64,000 nt of DNA, taken from positions 124,001 through 188,000 of the forward strand of contig JBNOAI010000004.1 in the NCBI GenBank assembly GCA_050283925.1. The letters are read 5' to 3'. The DNA comes from ZC4RG25 sp023428365. Its GTDB lineage: Bacteria > Pseudomonadota > Alphaproteobacteria > Rhizobiales > Hyphomicrobiaceae. Within the stretch, counting starts at the first letter, position 1, and each line of letters begins with the position of its first letter. This document shows positions 8,808 through 17,285 of the stretch, piece after piece. Under the pieces are notes generated by a model that was not told where the DNA came from, searched no databases, and saw nothing but the letters and a program-made list of their open reading frames with translations. Position numbers and translations under genes: made by a program.

Positions 8808-9188
8808 TCATGTGTAGCGGCTGAGTTCGATCAGGTTCTGATCCGGATCGCGAATATAGTACGACATCAGCGGTCCCAGGGCGCCAGTGCGTGCGACCGG
8901 TCCTTCGAGAATGCGCACGCCGTGCGCGGCGAGATGCGCGGGAAGGTTCTCGAAACCCGAGACGATGAAGCACAGATCGGCGGAACCGGCAGTGGGTTGC
9001 GCGGCCTTGGGTTCGAACTCCCGGCCGCACTCATGCAGATTGATCTTGTGCGATCCAAAGCGGAGAGCGGTGCGCTGCGCCGGGCCAAAGACTTCCCGTG
9101 TCATCCCGAGAACGTGGACGTAGAAGTCGACCGATCGCTCGATGTCCGCAACTGTGAGCACCAGATGATCTAGGCTGACGACGCGCAT
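8808..9188 (-). CDS. VOC-family (glyoxalase/dioxygenase fold) protein
   Basis: The 126-residue protein starts at the ATG at 9188 (MRVVSLDHLVLTVADIERSVDFY), with AGGAG eight bases upstream. It has the paired beta-alpha-beta-beta-beta modules of the VOC superfamily: an N-terminal metal-site His in LDHLVLTV, HKINLHECGREFEPKA in the middle and a C-terminal metal-site Glu in SYYIRDPDQNLIELSRY. The SYYIRDPDxNLIEL ending is typical of glyoxalase/bleomycin-resistance-type enzymes, which use a divalent metal. The substrate cannot be inferred. It is probably the first gene of a two-gene transcript with nnr. Confidence 0.85.
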   Translation of the reverse strand: MRVVSLDHLVLTVADIERSVDFYVHVLGMTREVFGPAQRTALRFGSHKINLHECGREFEPKAAQPTAGSADLCFIVSGFENLPAHLAAHGVRILEGPVARTGALGPLMSYYIRDPDQNLIELSRYT

Positions 9189-9296
9189 GTGACCGCTCCT
9201 TTGGGATCGCACCGAAACAACGCAGACATGGCTTTTGCGTGCAGCGTATTTCGAAGGCAGTCGTGCTCAAAACGCAATCAATTCACGATGCCGGAC

Positions 9297-9334
9297 TGCA
9301 CAAAAAATGCTCATCCATGATGAATTATTGTGCA
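9297..9334 (+). promoter_or_regulatory. NtrC-like enhancer sites upstream of glnB
   Basis: TGCAC-N7-GCTCA (9297-9313) and TGATG-N7-GTGCA (9318-9334) each contain one perfect half of the NtrC consensus TGCAC-N7-GTGCA, placed head to tail 21 bases apart. They lie about 115-150 bases upstream of the predicted sigma54 start, the usual enhancer distance. Confidence 0.5.
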
Positions 9335-9422
9335 TTTGGATGCAGACAAGCGAAACGCCGATAGCGTCGTAAATTTAACTAACATATTGACCTACATTGC
9401 ATAATCGACAAGCCCAACAAAC

Positions 9423-9438
9423 TGGCACGGGTCATGCT
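9423..9438 (+). promoter_or_regulatory. Sigma54 (-24/-12) promoter of glnBA
   Basis: TGGCACGGGTCATGCT has GG at 9424-9425 and GC at 9436-9437 separated by the obligatory 10 bases, matching TGGCAC-N5-TTGCW. Transcription should start near 9448-9450, about 40 bases before the glnB ATG. Confidence 0.7.
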
Positions 9439-9490
9439 ATGGAGTGACAGCAAAAAGGAACATCGTTCCCGATCCGGGAGGCACGACCGC

Positions 9491-9829
9491 ATGAAAAAGA
9501 TCGAGGCGATCATCAAGCCCTTCAAACTCGATGAGGTGAAGGAGGCGCTGCAGGAAATCGGTCTGCAGGGCATCACCGTTATCGAAGCCAAGGGTTTCGG
9601 TCGCCAGAAGGGACATACCGAGCTTTACCGCGGTGCAGAGTACGTTGTCGATTTCCTGCCCAAGGTGAAAATCGAGGTGGTTCTGGCCGACGAACTACTG
9701 GACAAGGCGGTGGAGGCAATCCAGAAAGCCGCCAAGACCGGGCGCATCGGCGACGGCAAGATTTTCATCTCGACGATCGAGGAGGCCATTCGGATCCGCA
9801 CGGGCGAAACAGGGACGGAAGCCATCTGA
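9491..9829 (+). CDS. glnB: PII nitrogen regulatory protein GlnB
   Basis: A 112-residue PII signal protein (MKKIEAIIKPFKLDEVKEAL) with the T-loop TELYRGAEYVVDF carrying Tyr51, the uridylylation site, the B-loop AAKTGRIGDGKIF that binds ATP/ADP/2-oxoglutarate, and the conserved RTGETG C-terminus. It relays nitrogen/carbon status to glutamine synthetase adenylylation and to the NtrBC system. I use the ATG at 9491, which gives the exact family length. glnA follows 112 bases downstream, and a sigma54 promoter with NtrC-like sites lies upstream, so the pair should be induced under nitrogen limitation. Confidence 0.97.
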   Translation: MKKIEAIIKPFKLDEVKEALQEIGLQGITVIEAKGFGRQKGHTELYRGAEYVVDFLPKVKIEVVLADELLDKAVEAIQKAAKTGRIGDGKIFISTIEEAIRIRTGETGTEAI

Positions 9830-9941
9830 TCGCCCACCTGGAACGCGAAGCCTCACCATTCACTGCGGCATGGCCGCATATCGCTTTTTTCTAACAGCAC
9901 AACACCAATCATCCAGTCTGCAGACAGGGGAGTATGAAGAA

Positions 9942-11351
9942 ATGGCTAGCCCAGCTGACGTCCTGAAGTTGATCAAGGATAAGGACGTCAAGTTCGTCGA
10001 TCTCAGGTTTTCCGATACCCGGGGTAAGATGCAGCACGTCACCGCCGATGTATCGTGCATCGACGAAGGCGTGTTCGCCGACGGTTATGCATTCGACGGT
10101 TCGTCGATCGCCGGTTGGAAGGGGATCGAAGCATCCGACATGCTGTTGAGCCTCGACCCGTCGTCGGCGCACTTGGACCCGTTCTTCGCTCAGACGACCT
10201 TGGCGATCTTCTGCGACATCATCGAGCCGTCCACCGGTGAGCTCTATGAGCGCGATCCGCGCGGCATTGCCAAGAAGGCCGAGGCCTATCTGAAGCAGAC
10301 CGGCGTGGGTGACACCATCTACTTCGGCCCGGAAGCCGAGTTCTTCATCTTCGACGACGTCCGCTTCACCGCTGAGCCGTTCAACACGGGCTTCAAACTC
10401 GACTCCACTGAGCTGCCGACCAACACCGGCACGGCCTATGAGATGGGCAACCTTGGTCACCGTCCGCGCACCAAGGGTGGCTACTTCCCGGTTCCGCCGG
10501 TCGATAGCTGCCAGGACATCCGTTCCGAGATGTTGTCGGTCATGTCTGAGATGGGCGTGTCCGTTGAAAAGCACCACCACGAGGTGGCTGCCGCTCAGCA
10601 CGAGCTCGGCATCAAGTTCGGCCCGATGGTGATGATGGCCGACCATATGCAGATCTATAAGTATGTCGCGCACAACGTTGCGCAGGCCTACGGCAAGACG
10701 GTCACCTTTATGCCGAAGCCGGTGTTCGGCGACAACGGCTCGGGTATGCACTGCCACCAGTCGATCTGGAAGGGCGGCCAGCCGACCTTCGCTGGCAACA
10801 AGTATGCCGATCTCTCCGACAACTGCCTGTTCTACATCGGTGGCATCCTGAAGCACGCCAAGGCGATCAACGCTTTCACGAACCCCAGCACCAACTCCTA
10901 CAAGCGTCTGGTGCCGGGCTATGAGGCTCCCGTGCTGCTCGCCTACTCGGCCCGCAACCGCTCGGCGTCGTGCCGCATTCCGCACGTCTCCAGCCCGAAG
11001 GCCAAGCGCCTGGAAGTCCGCTTCCCGGATCCGGTTGCCAATCCGTACCTCGGCTTCTCTGCGATGCTGATGGCCGGCCTCGACGGCATCCTGAACAAGA
11101 TCCATCCTGGCGATCCGATGGACAAGAATCTGTACGATCTGCCGCCAGCGGAACTCGCAGAGATCCCGACGGTGAGCGGCTCGCTGCGTGAAGCGCTGGA
11201 CAGCCTCGACAACGACCGCGCGTTCTTGAAGATGGGCGGTGTGTTCTCCGACGACATGATCGACGCTTACATCGAGCTGAAGATGGAAGAGGTCATGCGC
11301 TATGAGATGACCCCGCATCCGGTCGAGTTCGACATGTACTACTCGGCCTGA
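9942..11351 (+). CDS. glnA: Type I glutamine synthetase
   Basis: The protein makes glutamine from glutamate, ammonia and ATP. From the ATG at 9942 (MASPADVLKLIKDKDVKFVDLRF), with GGGGAG nine bases upstream, it is 469 residues, the standard GSI-beta length. Motifs include DGSSIAGW, FGPEAEFFIFD, KHHHEVAAAQHELG, NGSGMHCHQS, NRSASCRIP and the adenylylation loop NLYDLPP with Tyr398. Adenylylation of that Tyr by GlnE, controlled through GlnB, would tune activity. A second ATG at 9934 is in a different frame and stops after ten codons. A strong terminator follows the stop codon. Confidence 0.98.
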   Translation: MASPADVLKLIKDKDVKFVDLRFSDTRGKMQHVTADVSCIDEGVFADGYAFDGSSIAGWKGIEASDMLLSLDPSSAHLDPFFAQTTLAIFCDIIEPSTGELYERDPRGIAKKAEAYLKQTGVGDTIYFGPEAEFFIFDDVRFTAEPFNTGFKLDSTELPTNTGTAYEMGNLGHRPRTKGGYFPVPPVDSCQDIRSEMLSVMSEMGVSVEKHHHEVAAAQHELGIKFGPMVMMADHMQIYKYVAHNVAQAYGKTVTFMPKPVFGDNGSGMHCHQSIWKGGQPTFAGNKYADLSDNCLFYIGGILKHAKAINAFTNPSTNSYKRLVPGYEAPVLLAYSARNRSASCRIPHVSSPKAKRLEVRFPDPVANPYLGFSAMLMAGLDGILNKIHPGDPMDKNLYDLPPAELAEIPTVSGSLREALDSLDNDRAFLKMGGVFSDDMIDAYIELKMEEVMRYEMTPHPVEFDMYYSA

Positions 11352-11386
11352 TCAGCAGTCCGTCACGAGCTGGATCGAGTAGACGG

Positions 11387-11416
11387 AGGGCGGCCTTTTG
11401 GGCCGCCCTTTCGTTT
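11387..11416 (+). terminator. Intrinsic terminator of glnBA
   Basis: AGGGCGGCC (11387-11395), loop TTTTG, GGCCGCCCT (11401-11409), then TTCGTTT: a 9-bp GC-rich stem followed by a T-rich tract, 36 bases after the glnA stop. Confidence 0.85.
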
Positions 11417-11491
11417 GTATAAAATGGTGCTGACGTCGATGACGGACAAATCGCCGATCTTCGAATTCGCGGCGTAAGCAGGTCGTCCGCT

Positions 11492-11926
11492 TCACTCGTC
11501 GTGCCGGCTTTTGACCCATCTTTCGACGTGTGGAATGCGCGGAACGATTACCGCGTAGACTGACGCGATAACGGCGATCACGTACCAGCCGATGCCAATG
11601 GCCATGCCAACCGCAGCGGCAAACCAGATGGCCGCTGCTGTGGTCAGGTTTCTAATGGTGTTGTTGTCGCTCTTCAGTATCATTCCCGCGCCGAGAAACC
11701 CGACGCCTGATACAACCTGGGCCGCAATTCGGGCGGGGCTGTTGGGATCGGCCACGGTGGATATGAATGTGAACAGGCACGCGCCCGCCATGACGAAACA
11801 GTGCGTGCTGATGCCGGCGGGCTTGTTGCGAAGCTCGCGCTCTACACCGATCAGGCTACCCAGAATCAAGCAAATCGCGAGTTTGAGTACGAACTCAGCT
11901 TCGAAGCCGGTCAACCAACTAGACAT
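11492..11926 (-). CDS. MgtC/SapB-family inner-membrane protein
   Basis: The 144-residue protein consists of four to five membrane helices and carries the MgtC hallmarks: GSLIGVERELRNKPAGISTH after the first helix, then GVGFLGAGMILK and TIRNLTTAAAIWFAAAVGMAIGIG. The short C-terminus lacks the cytosolic ACT-like domain of virulence MgtC, so it is the plain SapB type. Members affect magnesium homeostasis and F1Fo-ATPase activity or acid survival; the exact job here is unknown. No operon partner is visible. It is convergent with glnA and divergent from the Tim44-like gene. Confidence 0.88.
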   Translation of the reverse strand: MSSWLTGFEAEFVLKLAICLILGSLIGVERELRNKPAGISTHCFVMAGACLFTFISTVADPNSPARIAAQVVSGVGFLGAGMILKSDNNTIRNLTTAAAIWFAAAVGMAIGIGWYVIAVIASVYAVIVPRIPHVERWVKSRHDE

Positions 11927-12262
11927 GCACGTTCCTGATTTTCATGGGGTAGTGAAGACTTCTGGCGACTTCTATGGCGATTCTTCGTTCTCGGTCAGCC
12001 AGCAGGCGTTGGCGGCGGGCCAAGCAACATAAGTCCGCAATCCTGCATCTTATAGCCGGGGTGCAGGTATAAAATTCCCTCCAACTGAGTTTGAATGCTG
12101 GCTCGGCCCCGAGCCTAACGCTGAGGCAGGAGCCTTCGGTTGTTCACGGGCCCGCATCGCTTCCTATCGCGTGGCAACCGTGTTACTCACGTCAAGTGTG
12201 CTTATCTATGCTCTGATGTTTTGTGGTTCATTGTCAGCCACCTTTCTGACGAAGGGAAGCTA
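11927..12262. other. Gene-free stretch between two divergent genes
   Basis: About 336 bases separate the MgtC-like and Tim44-like genes. Promoters for both must lie here, but I see no convincing operator, RNA gene or coding potential. Confidence 0.4.
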
Positions 12263-13213
12263 ATGTCGTTTTCACGTTTGTCCGCTCTCGTGGTTGCCTT
12301 GGCGTCGGGCTTCTCGGTTATCGCAGCCGACTTAGCCGATGCTCGCGGTGGCCGGAGCTTCGGCAGCCGCGGAAGTAAGACCTACACGGCACCGCCTGCC
12401 ACCAACACGGCGCCGAAAGCGGCCCCGATCGAAAGGTCCATGACCCCGAAGAGTGCGCCGTCAAGCGCCCAGCCTGGTGCAGCTGCCGCCGCAACCCAAG
12501 CCCAAGCCTCGCGTTTCGGCGGAATGCGCGGCCTCCTCATGGGCAGCCTGTTCGCCGTGGGTCTCGCGAGCATCTTCGGATTTGGCGCCTTGGCGAGCGT
12601 GCTCGGCTTTGTCCTGCAGTTTGCGCTCATCGCCGGTCTTGCCTACCTCGTCCTGATGTTCGTCAGGAGCCGCAATCAGCCAGCGCTTGCTCGGGCCAAC
12701 GCACAGCAAGGTGGGGGCCGCACTCCGCAGCGTGACATGGCTGCGCCGAACCGCCAGGGTTTCGGATTAACAGGCCGTACGCCTTCGTCGCCGGCGCCGC
12801 TGACGATCAGTCAGACTGACCTCGATTCGTTCGAGAAACTGCTCGGCGAGGTTCACACCGCCTATAGCCGCGAGGACGTCGACAAACTGGGGGCCATCGC
12901 GACCCCGGAGATGCTCTCATATTTCAGTCAGGAACTGTCCGACAGCGCAAAGCAGGGCCTGCGCAATGACGTTTCTAACGTGAAATTGCTGCAAGGCGAC
13001 GTGTCGGAGGCGTGGCGCGAGGCTGGTTCTGACTATGCCACGGTTGCAATGCGCTATTCGCAGATCGAGGTGACTGTAGAGCGGGAAACGGGCCAGGTTG
13101 TTTCCGGTGATCGTAGTCAGCCCACGGAAGCGACAGAGTTTTGGACGTTCCGTCGCGACGATCGCACGCGTGGCGAGGGCTGGCAGTTGTCAGCAATTCA
13201 GCAGGCGGCGTAG
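12263..13213 (+). CDS. Tim44-like domain membrane protein
   Basis: From the ATG at 12263 (MSFSRLSALVVALASG; GAAGGGAAG upstream) the protein is 316 residues. It has a signal-like N-terminus ending near ADARGGRSFGSRG, a low-complexity Ala/Pro/Thr linker (about 35-85), a hydrophobic hairpin FGGMRGLLMGSLFAVGLASIFGFGALASVLGFVLQFALIAGLAYLV split over about 88-135, and a C-terminal Tim44/NTF2-like domain (about 180-310: LDSFEKLLGEVHTAYSRED...TEFWTFRRD). Such proteins are widespread in Proteobacteria with poorly defined roles at the membrane; import function as in mitochondria should not be assumed. A perfect terminator follows. Confidence 0.82.
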   Translation: MSFSRLSALVVALASGFSVIAADLADARGGRSFGSRGSKTYTAPPATNTAPKAAPIERSMTPKSAPSSAQPGAAAAATQAQASRFGGMRGLLMGSLFAVGLASIFGFGALASVLGFVLQFALIAGLAYLVLMFVRSRNQPALARANAQQGGGRTPQRDMAAPNRQGFGLTGRTPSSPAPLTISQTDLDSFEKLLGEVHTAYSREDVDKLGAIATPEMLSYFSQELSDSAKQGLRNDVSNVKLLQGDVSEAWREAGSDYATVAMRYSQIEVTVERETGQVVSGDRSQPTEATEFWTFRRDDRTRGEGWQLSAIQQAA

Positions 13214-13240
13214 TTAGCAATCGGCACAAGCAGGATCGAA

Positions 13241-13278
13241 TAGCGAGGGCGGCCCCGCAAGCCGCCCTCGCTATTTTA
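13241..13278 (+). terminator. Intrinsic terminator after the Tim44-like gene
   Basis: A perfect 13-bp stem TAGCGAGGGCGGC (13241-13253) / GCCGCCCTCGCTA (13261-13273), 7-base loop, followed by TTTTAG, 28 bases after the stop codon. Confidence 0.85.
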
Positions 13279-13382
13279 GCGCGCTTGGTCTCGTGGCGTC
13301 CGTCGAGGCTTTGTAGCAACACATGTGAAATATCATCCAACTTCTGGAACTTGGGTCTTGGCACATTCTCGGCTCCCGTGAT

Positions 13383-13397
13383 TGTTATATTATAACA
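13383..13397. promoter_or_regulatory. Zur box upstream of the TonB-dependent receptor
   Basis: TGTTATATTATAACA is a perfect odd palindrome (GTTATA-T-TATAAC core at 13384-13396) identical to the Zur consensus TGTTATANTATAACA. It ends 21 bases before the receptor start codon, so zinc-loaded Zur should repress the gene. Confidence 0.8.
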
Positions 13398-13418
13398 TAC
13401 CAATTATGGGGGCTTCCG

Positions 13419-15626
13419 ATGGTGAGTCTGGATCGTTTCCGGGCGAGTTTGCTCATGGGGATTTCGTCGGCAGGGCTGGTTGCGGGCACGACGGGACTGG
13501 CAGCACAGACGGTTCTGCCGGGTATTACCGTAACCGCACCAAGTCCGGTCGCAGCAAAGCCGCGCACGCGTCCTGCTCAATCTACGCCTCCCGTTTCGGG
13601 GGCCGCGCAGCAAGGTGCACCAGAAGCCGACGATCTGACGCTTCTGCCGGGATCGCTCATCAGCGAAGATCAGACGTTCGTTCCCGTGACGGTCGTCACG
13701 GAGCGCGAGATCATCGCGACTGAGGGGCAGACCCTGACCGAACCGCTGCAGACCAAGCCCGGGATCTCCGGCACAACCTATGCGGCGGGAGCCAACCGGC
13801 CGATCATCCGTGGTCTCGACGCATACCGCGTCCGCATTCAGGAGAATGGTATCGGCAGCCATGACGTGTCGGCGATCTCCGAGGATCATGCTGTGCCGAT
13901 CGATCCTTACGCGGCCGACAGGATGGAGGTTATCCGCGGGCCGGCCACGTTGCGATACGGCAGTCAGGCGATCGGTGGTGTCGTGGCGGTTGAGAACAGC
14001 CGTATCCCCACGTTCGTGCCTGGGGCCGGATATGCGGCCGAGGTGAGGGGTGGGTTCAACTCCGTGGATGATGGACGTGATGGCGCATTCAAGGTTACCG
14101 CGGGCGCCGCCGGGATCGTCGTCCATGCTGATGGCTTCAAGCGACACGCTGACGACTACAAGACGCCCCGTGGCACCCAGGACAACACCTTCGTCGATAG
14201 CGAGGGATTTGCGGTCGGCTCATCCTACGTCTGGAACAGCGGCTTCGCCGGCATCTCGTTCAGCCGCGTGTCGAGCCTCTACGGCATCCCCTACAATATG
14301 GCCGAAGGCCCCGGCGACGAAGGGCGTGTTGCGATCGATCTGCAGCAGGATCGCATCCAGTCGAAGGGTGAGTGGCGCATTCGTGCCGGCGGGATCGAAG
14401 CCATCCGCTACTGGTTCGGTGCATCCGACTATGCGCACAACGAAATTCTGATCGACGAAGGCGAGATCGGCACCCGCTTCACGAACAAGGAGCAGGAGGG
14501 CCGCATCGAGATCCAGCATCTGCCTGTGATGACGTCGTTCGGCGAACTGCGCGGCGCAATCGGAGCGCAGTACGGTCATCGCAAGGTTGCTGCGATCGCT
14601 TTCGAGGACGATATCGACCCGCTGCTCGATCCGACGCGCACGAAGTCGTTGGCGGCGTTCTGGTTTGAAGAACTACAGATGACGGAACGACTGAGGCTGC
14701 AGGCTGCAACGCGCATCGAGCAGACGAAAGTTGACGGCGACGGCATCGTATTCGATCCGTCCATCGCGCCAGGGCCGCAGCCCGGCTTCGCAGGCGAACG
14801 TTCCCTCGTACCTGTCAGTGCCAGTCTCGGTCTGCTCTACGATCTGCCGATGGGTGTGGTCGCGCGCCTCACGGGTCAGTATGTCGAACGTGCGCCCGAT
14901 GCCGCGGAGCTGTTCTCGAAAGGTGTTCACGAGGCGACCAGAACATTCGAGATCGGCAATCCCTTCCTCGATGAGGAGAAGGCTGCGACGGCCGAGCTCG
15001 GCTTCAAGCGCGCCAAAGGACAGTTCCGCTTCGATGCGTCGGCCTACTATACGAGGTTCAACGGCTTCATCTTCAAGGACAAGAACGGCACCTGCGACGA
15101 GACGATCGACACTTGTGATCCGACAGCGACCGATGGAGAACTCGCGCTCGTTCAGTTCCAGCAGCGTGATGCCACGTTCCATGGTGCGGAGATCGCAGCC
15201 GAGTATGACGTAGCACCGATCTGGAATGGCGTATGGGGCATTGATGGGCAGTACGACTTCGTTCGCGCCCGCTTCAAGGGTGACAACGTTCCGCGCATTC
15301 CACCGCATCGCTTAGGTGGCGGTCTCTACTACCGCGACGCCAACTGGTTCGCGCGTGTCGGTGTGCTCCATGCGTTCAAGCAGGACAAGGTCAACGTCGA
15401 GACCGACGAGCTGGAAACGCCGGGCTATACGCTGGTATCGGCGGAGCTGGCCTACACGGTGCGCTCGATGGAGCCTTCCGCTGGGATCCGGGAGATGACC
15501 ATCGGGGTGAAAGGCGAGAACCTCGCCGATGACGAGGTTCTCAATCACGCATCGTTCAAACGTTCGGATGATGTCCTGTTGCCCGGTGCCAACATCAGGC
15601 TGTTCGGCAGCGTCAAGTTCAACTGA
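13419..15626 (+). CDS. znuD: ZnuD-like TonB-dependent outer-membrane receptor, probable zinc uptake
   Basis: A 735-residue TonB-dependent receptor with a signal peptide (to about residue 30, LAAQ), a plug domain (about 75-200) and a 22-strand barrel ending in the aromatic-type C-terminus LFGSVKFN. The plug carries RPIIRGLDAYRVRIQENGIG, SEDHAVPIDPYAADRMEVIRG and GSQAIGGVVAVENSRIP (quoted in pieces), which closely resemble the plug of Neisseria ZnuD rather than siderophore receptors. Together with the Zur box in its promoter this points to zinc (or zinc-complex) import across the outer membrane, energised by TonB-ExbBD. A GGGGG site precedes the ATG. No znuABC or zur gene is in the window. Confidence 0.88.
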   Translation: MVSLDRFRASLLMGISSAGLVAGTTGLAAQTVLPGITVTAPSPVAAKPRTRPAQSTPPVSGAAQQGAPEADDLTLLPGSLISEDQTFVPVTVVTEREIIATEGQTLTEPLQTKPGISGTTYAAGANRPIIRGLDAYRVRIQENGIGSHDVSAISEDHAVPIDPYAADRMEVIRGPATLRYGSQAIGGVVAVENSRIPTFVPGAGYAAEVRGGFNSVDDGRDGAFKVTAGAAGIVVHADGFKRHADDYKTPRGTQDNTFVDSEGFAVGSSYVWNSGFAGISFSRVSSLYGIPYNMAEGPGDEGRVAIDLQQDRIQSKGEWRIRAGGIEAIRYWFGASDYAHNEILIDEGEIGTRFTNKEQEGRIEIQHLPVMTSFGELRGAIGAQYGHRKVAAIAFEDDIDPLLDPTRTKSLAAFWFEELQMTERLRLQAATRIEQTKVDGDGIVFDPSIAPGPQPGFAGERSLVPVSASLGLLYDLPMGVVARLTGQYVERAPDAAELFSKGVHEATRTFEIGNPFLDEEKAATAELGFKRAKGQFRFDASAYYTRFNGFIFKDKNGTCDETIDTCDPTATDGELALVQFQQRDATFHGAEIAAEYDVAPIWNGVWGIDGQYDFVRARFKGDNVPRIPPHRLGGGLYYRDANWFARVGVLHAFKQDKVNVETDELETPGYTLVSAELAYTVRSMEPSAGIREMTIGVKGENLADDEVLNHASFKRSDDVLLPGANIRLFGSVKFN

Positions 15627-15643
15627 CGGCGATGAGCATCCGC

Positions 15644-16771
15644 CTAGAAAACCACGACGCTGCGGATGCTCTTGCCCTCGTGCATCAGGTCGAAGCCTTC
15701 GTTGATTTTTTCGAGTGGCAGCGTGTGCGTGATCATCGGGTCGATCTCGATCTTCCCGTCCATGTACCAGTCGACGATCTTGGGCACGTCGGTGCGCCCG
15801 CGCGCGCCGCCGAAGGCGGTGCCCTTCCACACGCGACCGGTGACGAGCTGGAACGGACGCGTCTTGATTTCTTGACCGGCGCCGGCGACGCCGATGACGA
15901 TGGATTCGCCCCAACCGCGATGGCAAGCCTCCAGGGCTGTGCGCATGACCTCGACATTGCCCGTGCAGTCGAACGTGTAATCGGCGCCACCGATTTGATC
16001 GGCGCCGCGCTTCGTCATGTTGACGAGATGAGCGGTGAGATCCTTGCCGACCTCCTTCGGATTGACGAAGTGGGTCATGCCGAAGCGCTCGCCCCAGGCT
16101 TTCTTGTCGTTGTTGAGATCGACGCCGATGATCATGTCGGCACCGACGAGGCGCAGGCCTTGGATGACGTTGAGGCCGATACCGCCAAGGCCGAACACGA
16201 TTGCGGTTGCTCCGGCTTGCACCTTCGCCGTGTTGATCACGGCACCGATGCCGGTGGTGACGCCGCAACCGATGTAGCAGATCTTGTCGAACGGCGCGTC
16301 CTCGCGAACTTTCGCGACGGCGATCTCGGGTAGGACGGTGAAGTTGGAGAAGGTCGACGTGCCCATGTAGTGATGAACAGGGCGGCCTTCAAACGAGAAG
16401 CGGCTGGATCCATCCGGCATCAGGCCTTGGCCTTGCGTGGCGCGGATGGCGGTGCACAGATTTGTCTTGCGCGACAGGCACGACGGGCACTGCCGGCATT
16501 CCGGAGTATAAAGCGGGATGACGTGATCGCCCTTCTTGACGCTCTTCACGCCGGGGCCAACGTCGACCACAATGCCTGCGCCTTCATGGCCAAGAATGGC
16601 AGGGAACAGCCCTTCCGGATCGGCACCCGAGAGCGTGAACTCGTCCGTGTGGCAGATGCCAGTCGCCTTGACCTCGACCAGCACCTCTCCCTCTTTCGGG
16701 CCTTCGAGATCGACTTCCACGATCTGAAGCGGCTTGGCCTTTTCGAGGGCAATGGCGGCGCGAGTTTTCAC
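15644..16771 (-). CDS. frmA: S-(hydroxymethyl)glutathione dehydrogenase / class III alcohol dehydrogenase
   Basis: This zinc enzyme oxidises the formaldehyde-glutathione adduct to S-formylglutathione with NAD+, and also reduces S-nitrosoglutathione. I choose the GTG at 16771 (KTRAAIALEKAKPLQIVEV follows the start), with GGAG eight bases upstream; an ATG ten codons earlier has no such site. The 375 residues match the family. Visible motifs: catalytic-zinc ligands Cys and His in TGICHTDEF and GHEGAGIV, the structural-zinc Cys cluster CRQCPSCLSRKTNLC, the Rossmann motif VFGLGGIGLNVIQG, and YIGCGVTTGIGAV. No S-formylglutathione hydrolase gene is adjacent. It is convergent with the znuD-like gene (17-base gap). 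Confidence 0.95.
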   Translation of the reverse strand: MKTRAAIALEKAKPLQIVEVDLEGPKEGEVLVEVKATGICHTDEFTLSGADPEGLFPAILGHEGAGIVVDVGPGVKSVKKGDHVIPLYTPECRQCPSCLSRKTNLCTAIRATQGQGLMPDGSSRFSFEGRPVHHYMGTSTFSNFTVLPEIAVAKVREDAPFDKICYIGCGVTTGIGAVINTAKVQAGATAIVFGLGGIGLNVIQGLRLVGADMIIGVDLNNDKKAWGERFGMTHFVNPKEVGKDLTAHLVNMTKRGADQIGGADYTFDCTGNVEVMRTALEACHRGWGESIVIGVAGAGQEIKTRPFQLVTGRVWKGTAFGGARGRTDVPKIVDWYMDGKIEIDPMITHTLPLEKINEGFDLMHEGKSIRSVVVF

Positions 16772-16915
16772 GGGGGCATCTCCGAGTAGTGTATTGAACA
16801 TCCCGAAGAGCCGCGTGGCGGCCCTTCGGCGTGAGTGTGATTATGGCAGGCGCGGCGGTTCGCTGAAACCCCTTTGGATTTGTTGCAGGAGCGGCGCGGC
16901 CGCGGTTGGCGTAAG

Positions 16916-17173
16916 TCAGTCCCGTTCGACTTTGACGACCTGTCCGGAGCGCGCGTCGATATCGACCTCAATTTCGCGGCCGGAAATGTCCTTGCCCTCG
17001 ACTTCCCACTTGCCGTCGTCGCGCTCGACTTCCTCTACCGTAACGAGGCCCTGCTGCTTGGCTATTTCGATGGCTTGCTCGGCTGTAATTGTTCCCCGAT
17101 CCTGAGCGACGGCAGGGCCACCAAGCACAAGCGTTGCCATGGCGAGAGTAGCGAGCGCTGACTTTCCAAGCAT
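16916..17173 (-). CDS. Small secreted PepSY-domain protein
   Basis: The 85-residue protein has a cleavable signal peptide (MLGKSALATLAMATLVLGGPAVAQ) and a single PepSY domain (ITAEQAIEIAKQQGLVTVEEVERDDGKWEVEGKD in pieces, then REIEVDIDARSGQVVKVERD). PepSY modules are often found as periplasmic peptidase-inhibitor or redox/metal-associated domains; the role here is undetermined. GGAG lies just before the ATG. It stands alone between frmA and the three-repeat protein gene, both on the same strand. Confidence 0.85.
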   Translation of the reverse strand: MLGKSALATLAMATLVLGGPAVAQDRGTITAEQAIEIAKQQGLVTVEEVERDDGKWEVEGKDISGREIEVDIDARSGQVVKVERD

Positions 17174-17234
17174 TCCGGATTTCTCCTCAATTGAACAATA
17201 GCGTTCAGATGGGGAGCGAGGTCGCCAAACGCAA

Positions 17235-17259
17235 ATCAGGGCCGCGCAGCGGCCCTGAT
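17235..17259 (-). terminator. Intrinsic terminator of the three-repeat protein gene
   Basis: An 11-bp perfect stem ATCAGGGCCGC / GCGGCCCTGAT with a 3-base loop; on the minus strand it is followed by TTTGCGTTT. It lies 26 bases beyond the stop codon at 17286. Confidence 0.7.
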
Positions 17260-17285
17260 CGCAAGGTCAATCTCGATGTCTGATC

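Noticed and set aside
9005..9025. tRNA-like GGGTTCGAACTCCCGG (T-arm-like) on the plus strand
   Set aside because: It lies inside the VOC coding region and no acceptor, D or anticodon arms can be built around it.
9909..11318. Very long minus-strand frame opposite glnA
   Set aside because: Shadow frame caused by strong codon bias in glnA; the His/Arg/Val-rich product has no family resemblance.
13404..13419. Alternative ATG at 13406 for the znuD-like gene
   Set aside because: Out of frame with the receptor; the ATG at 13419 has a GGGGG site and a proper signal peptide.
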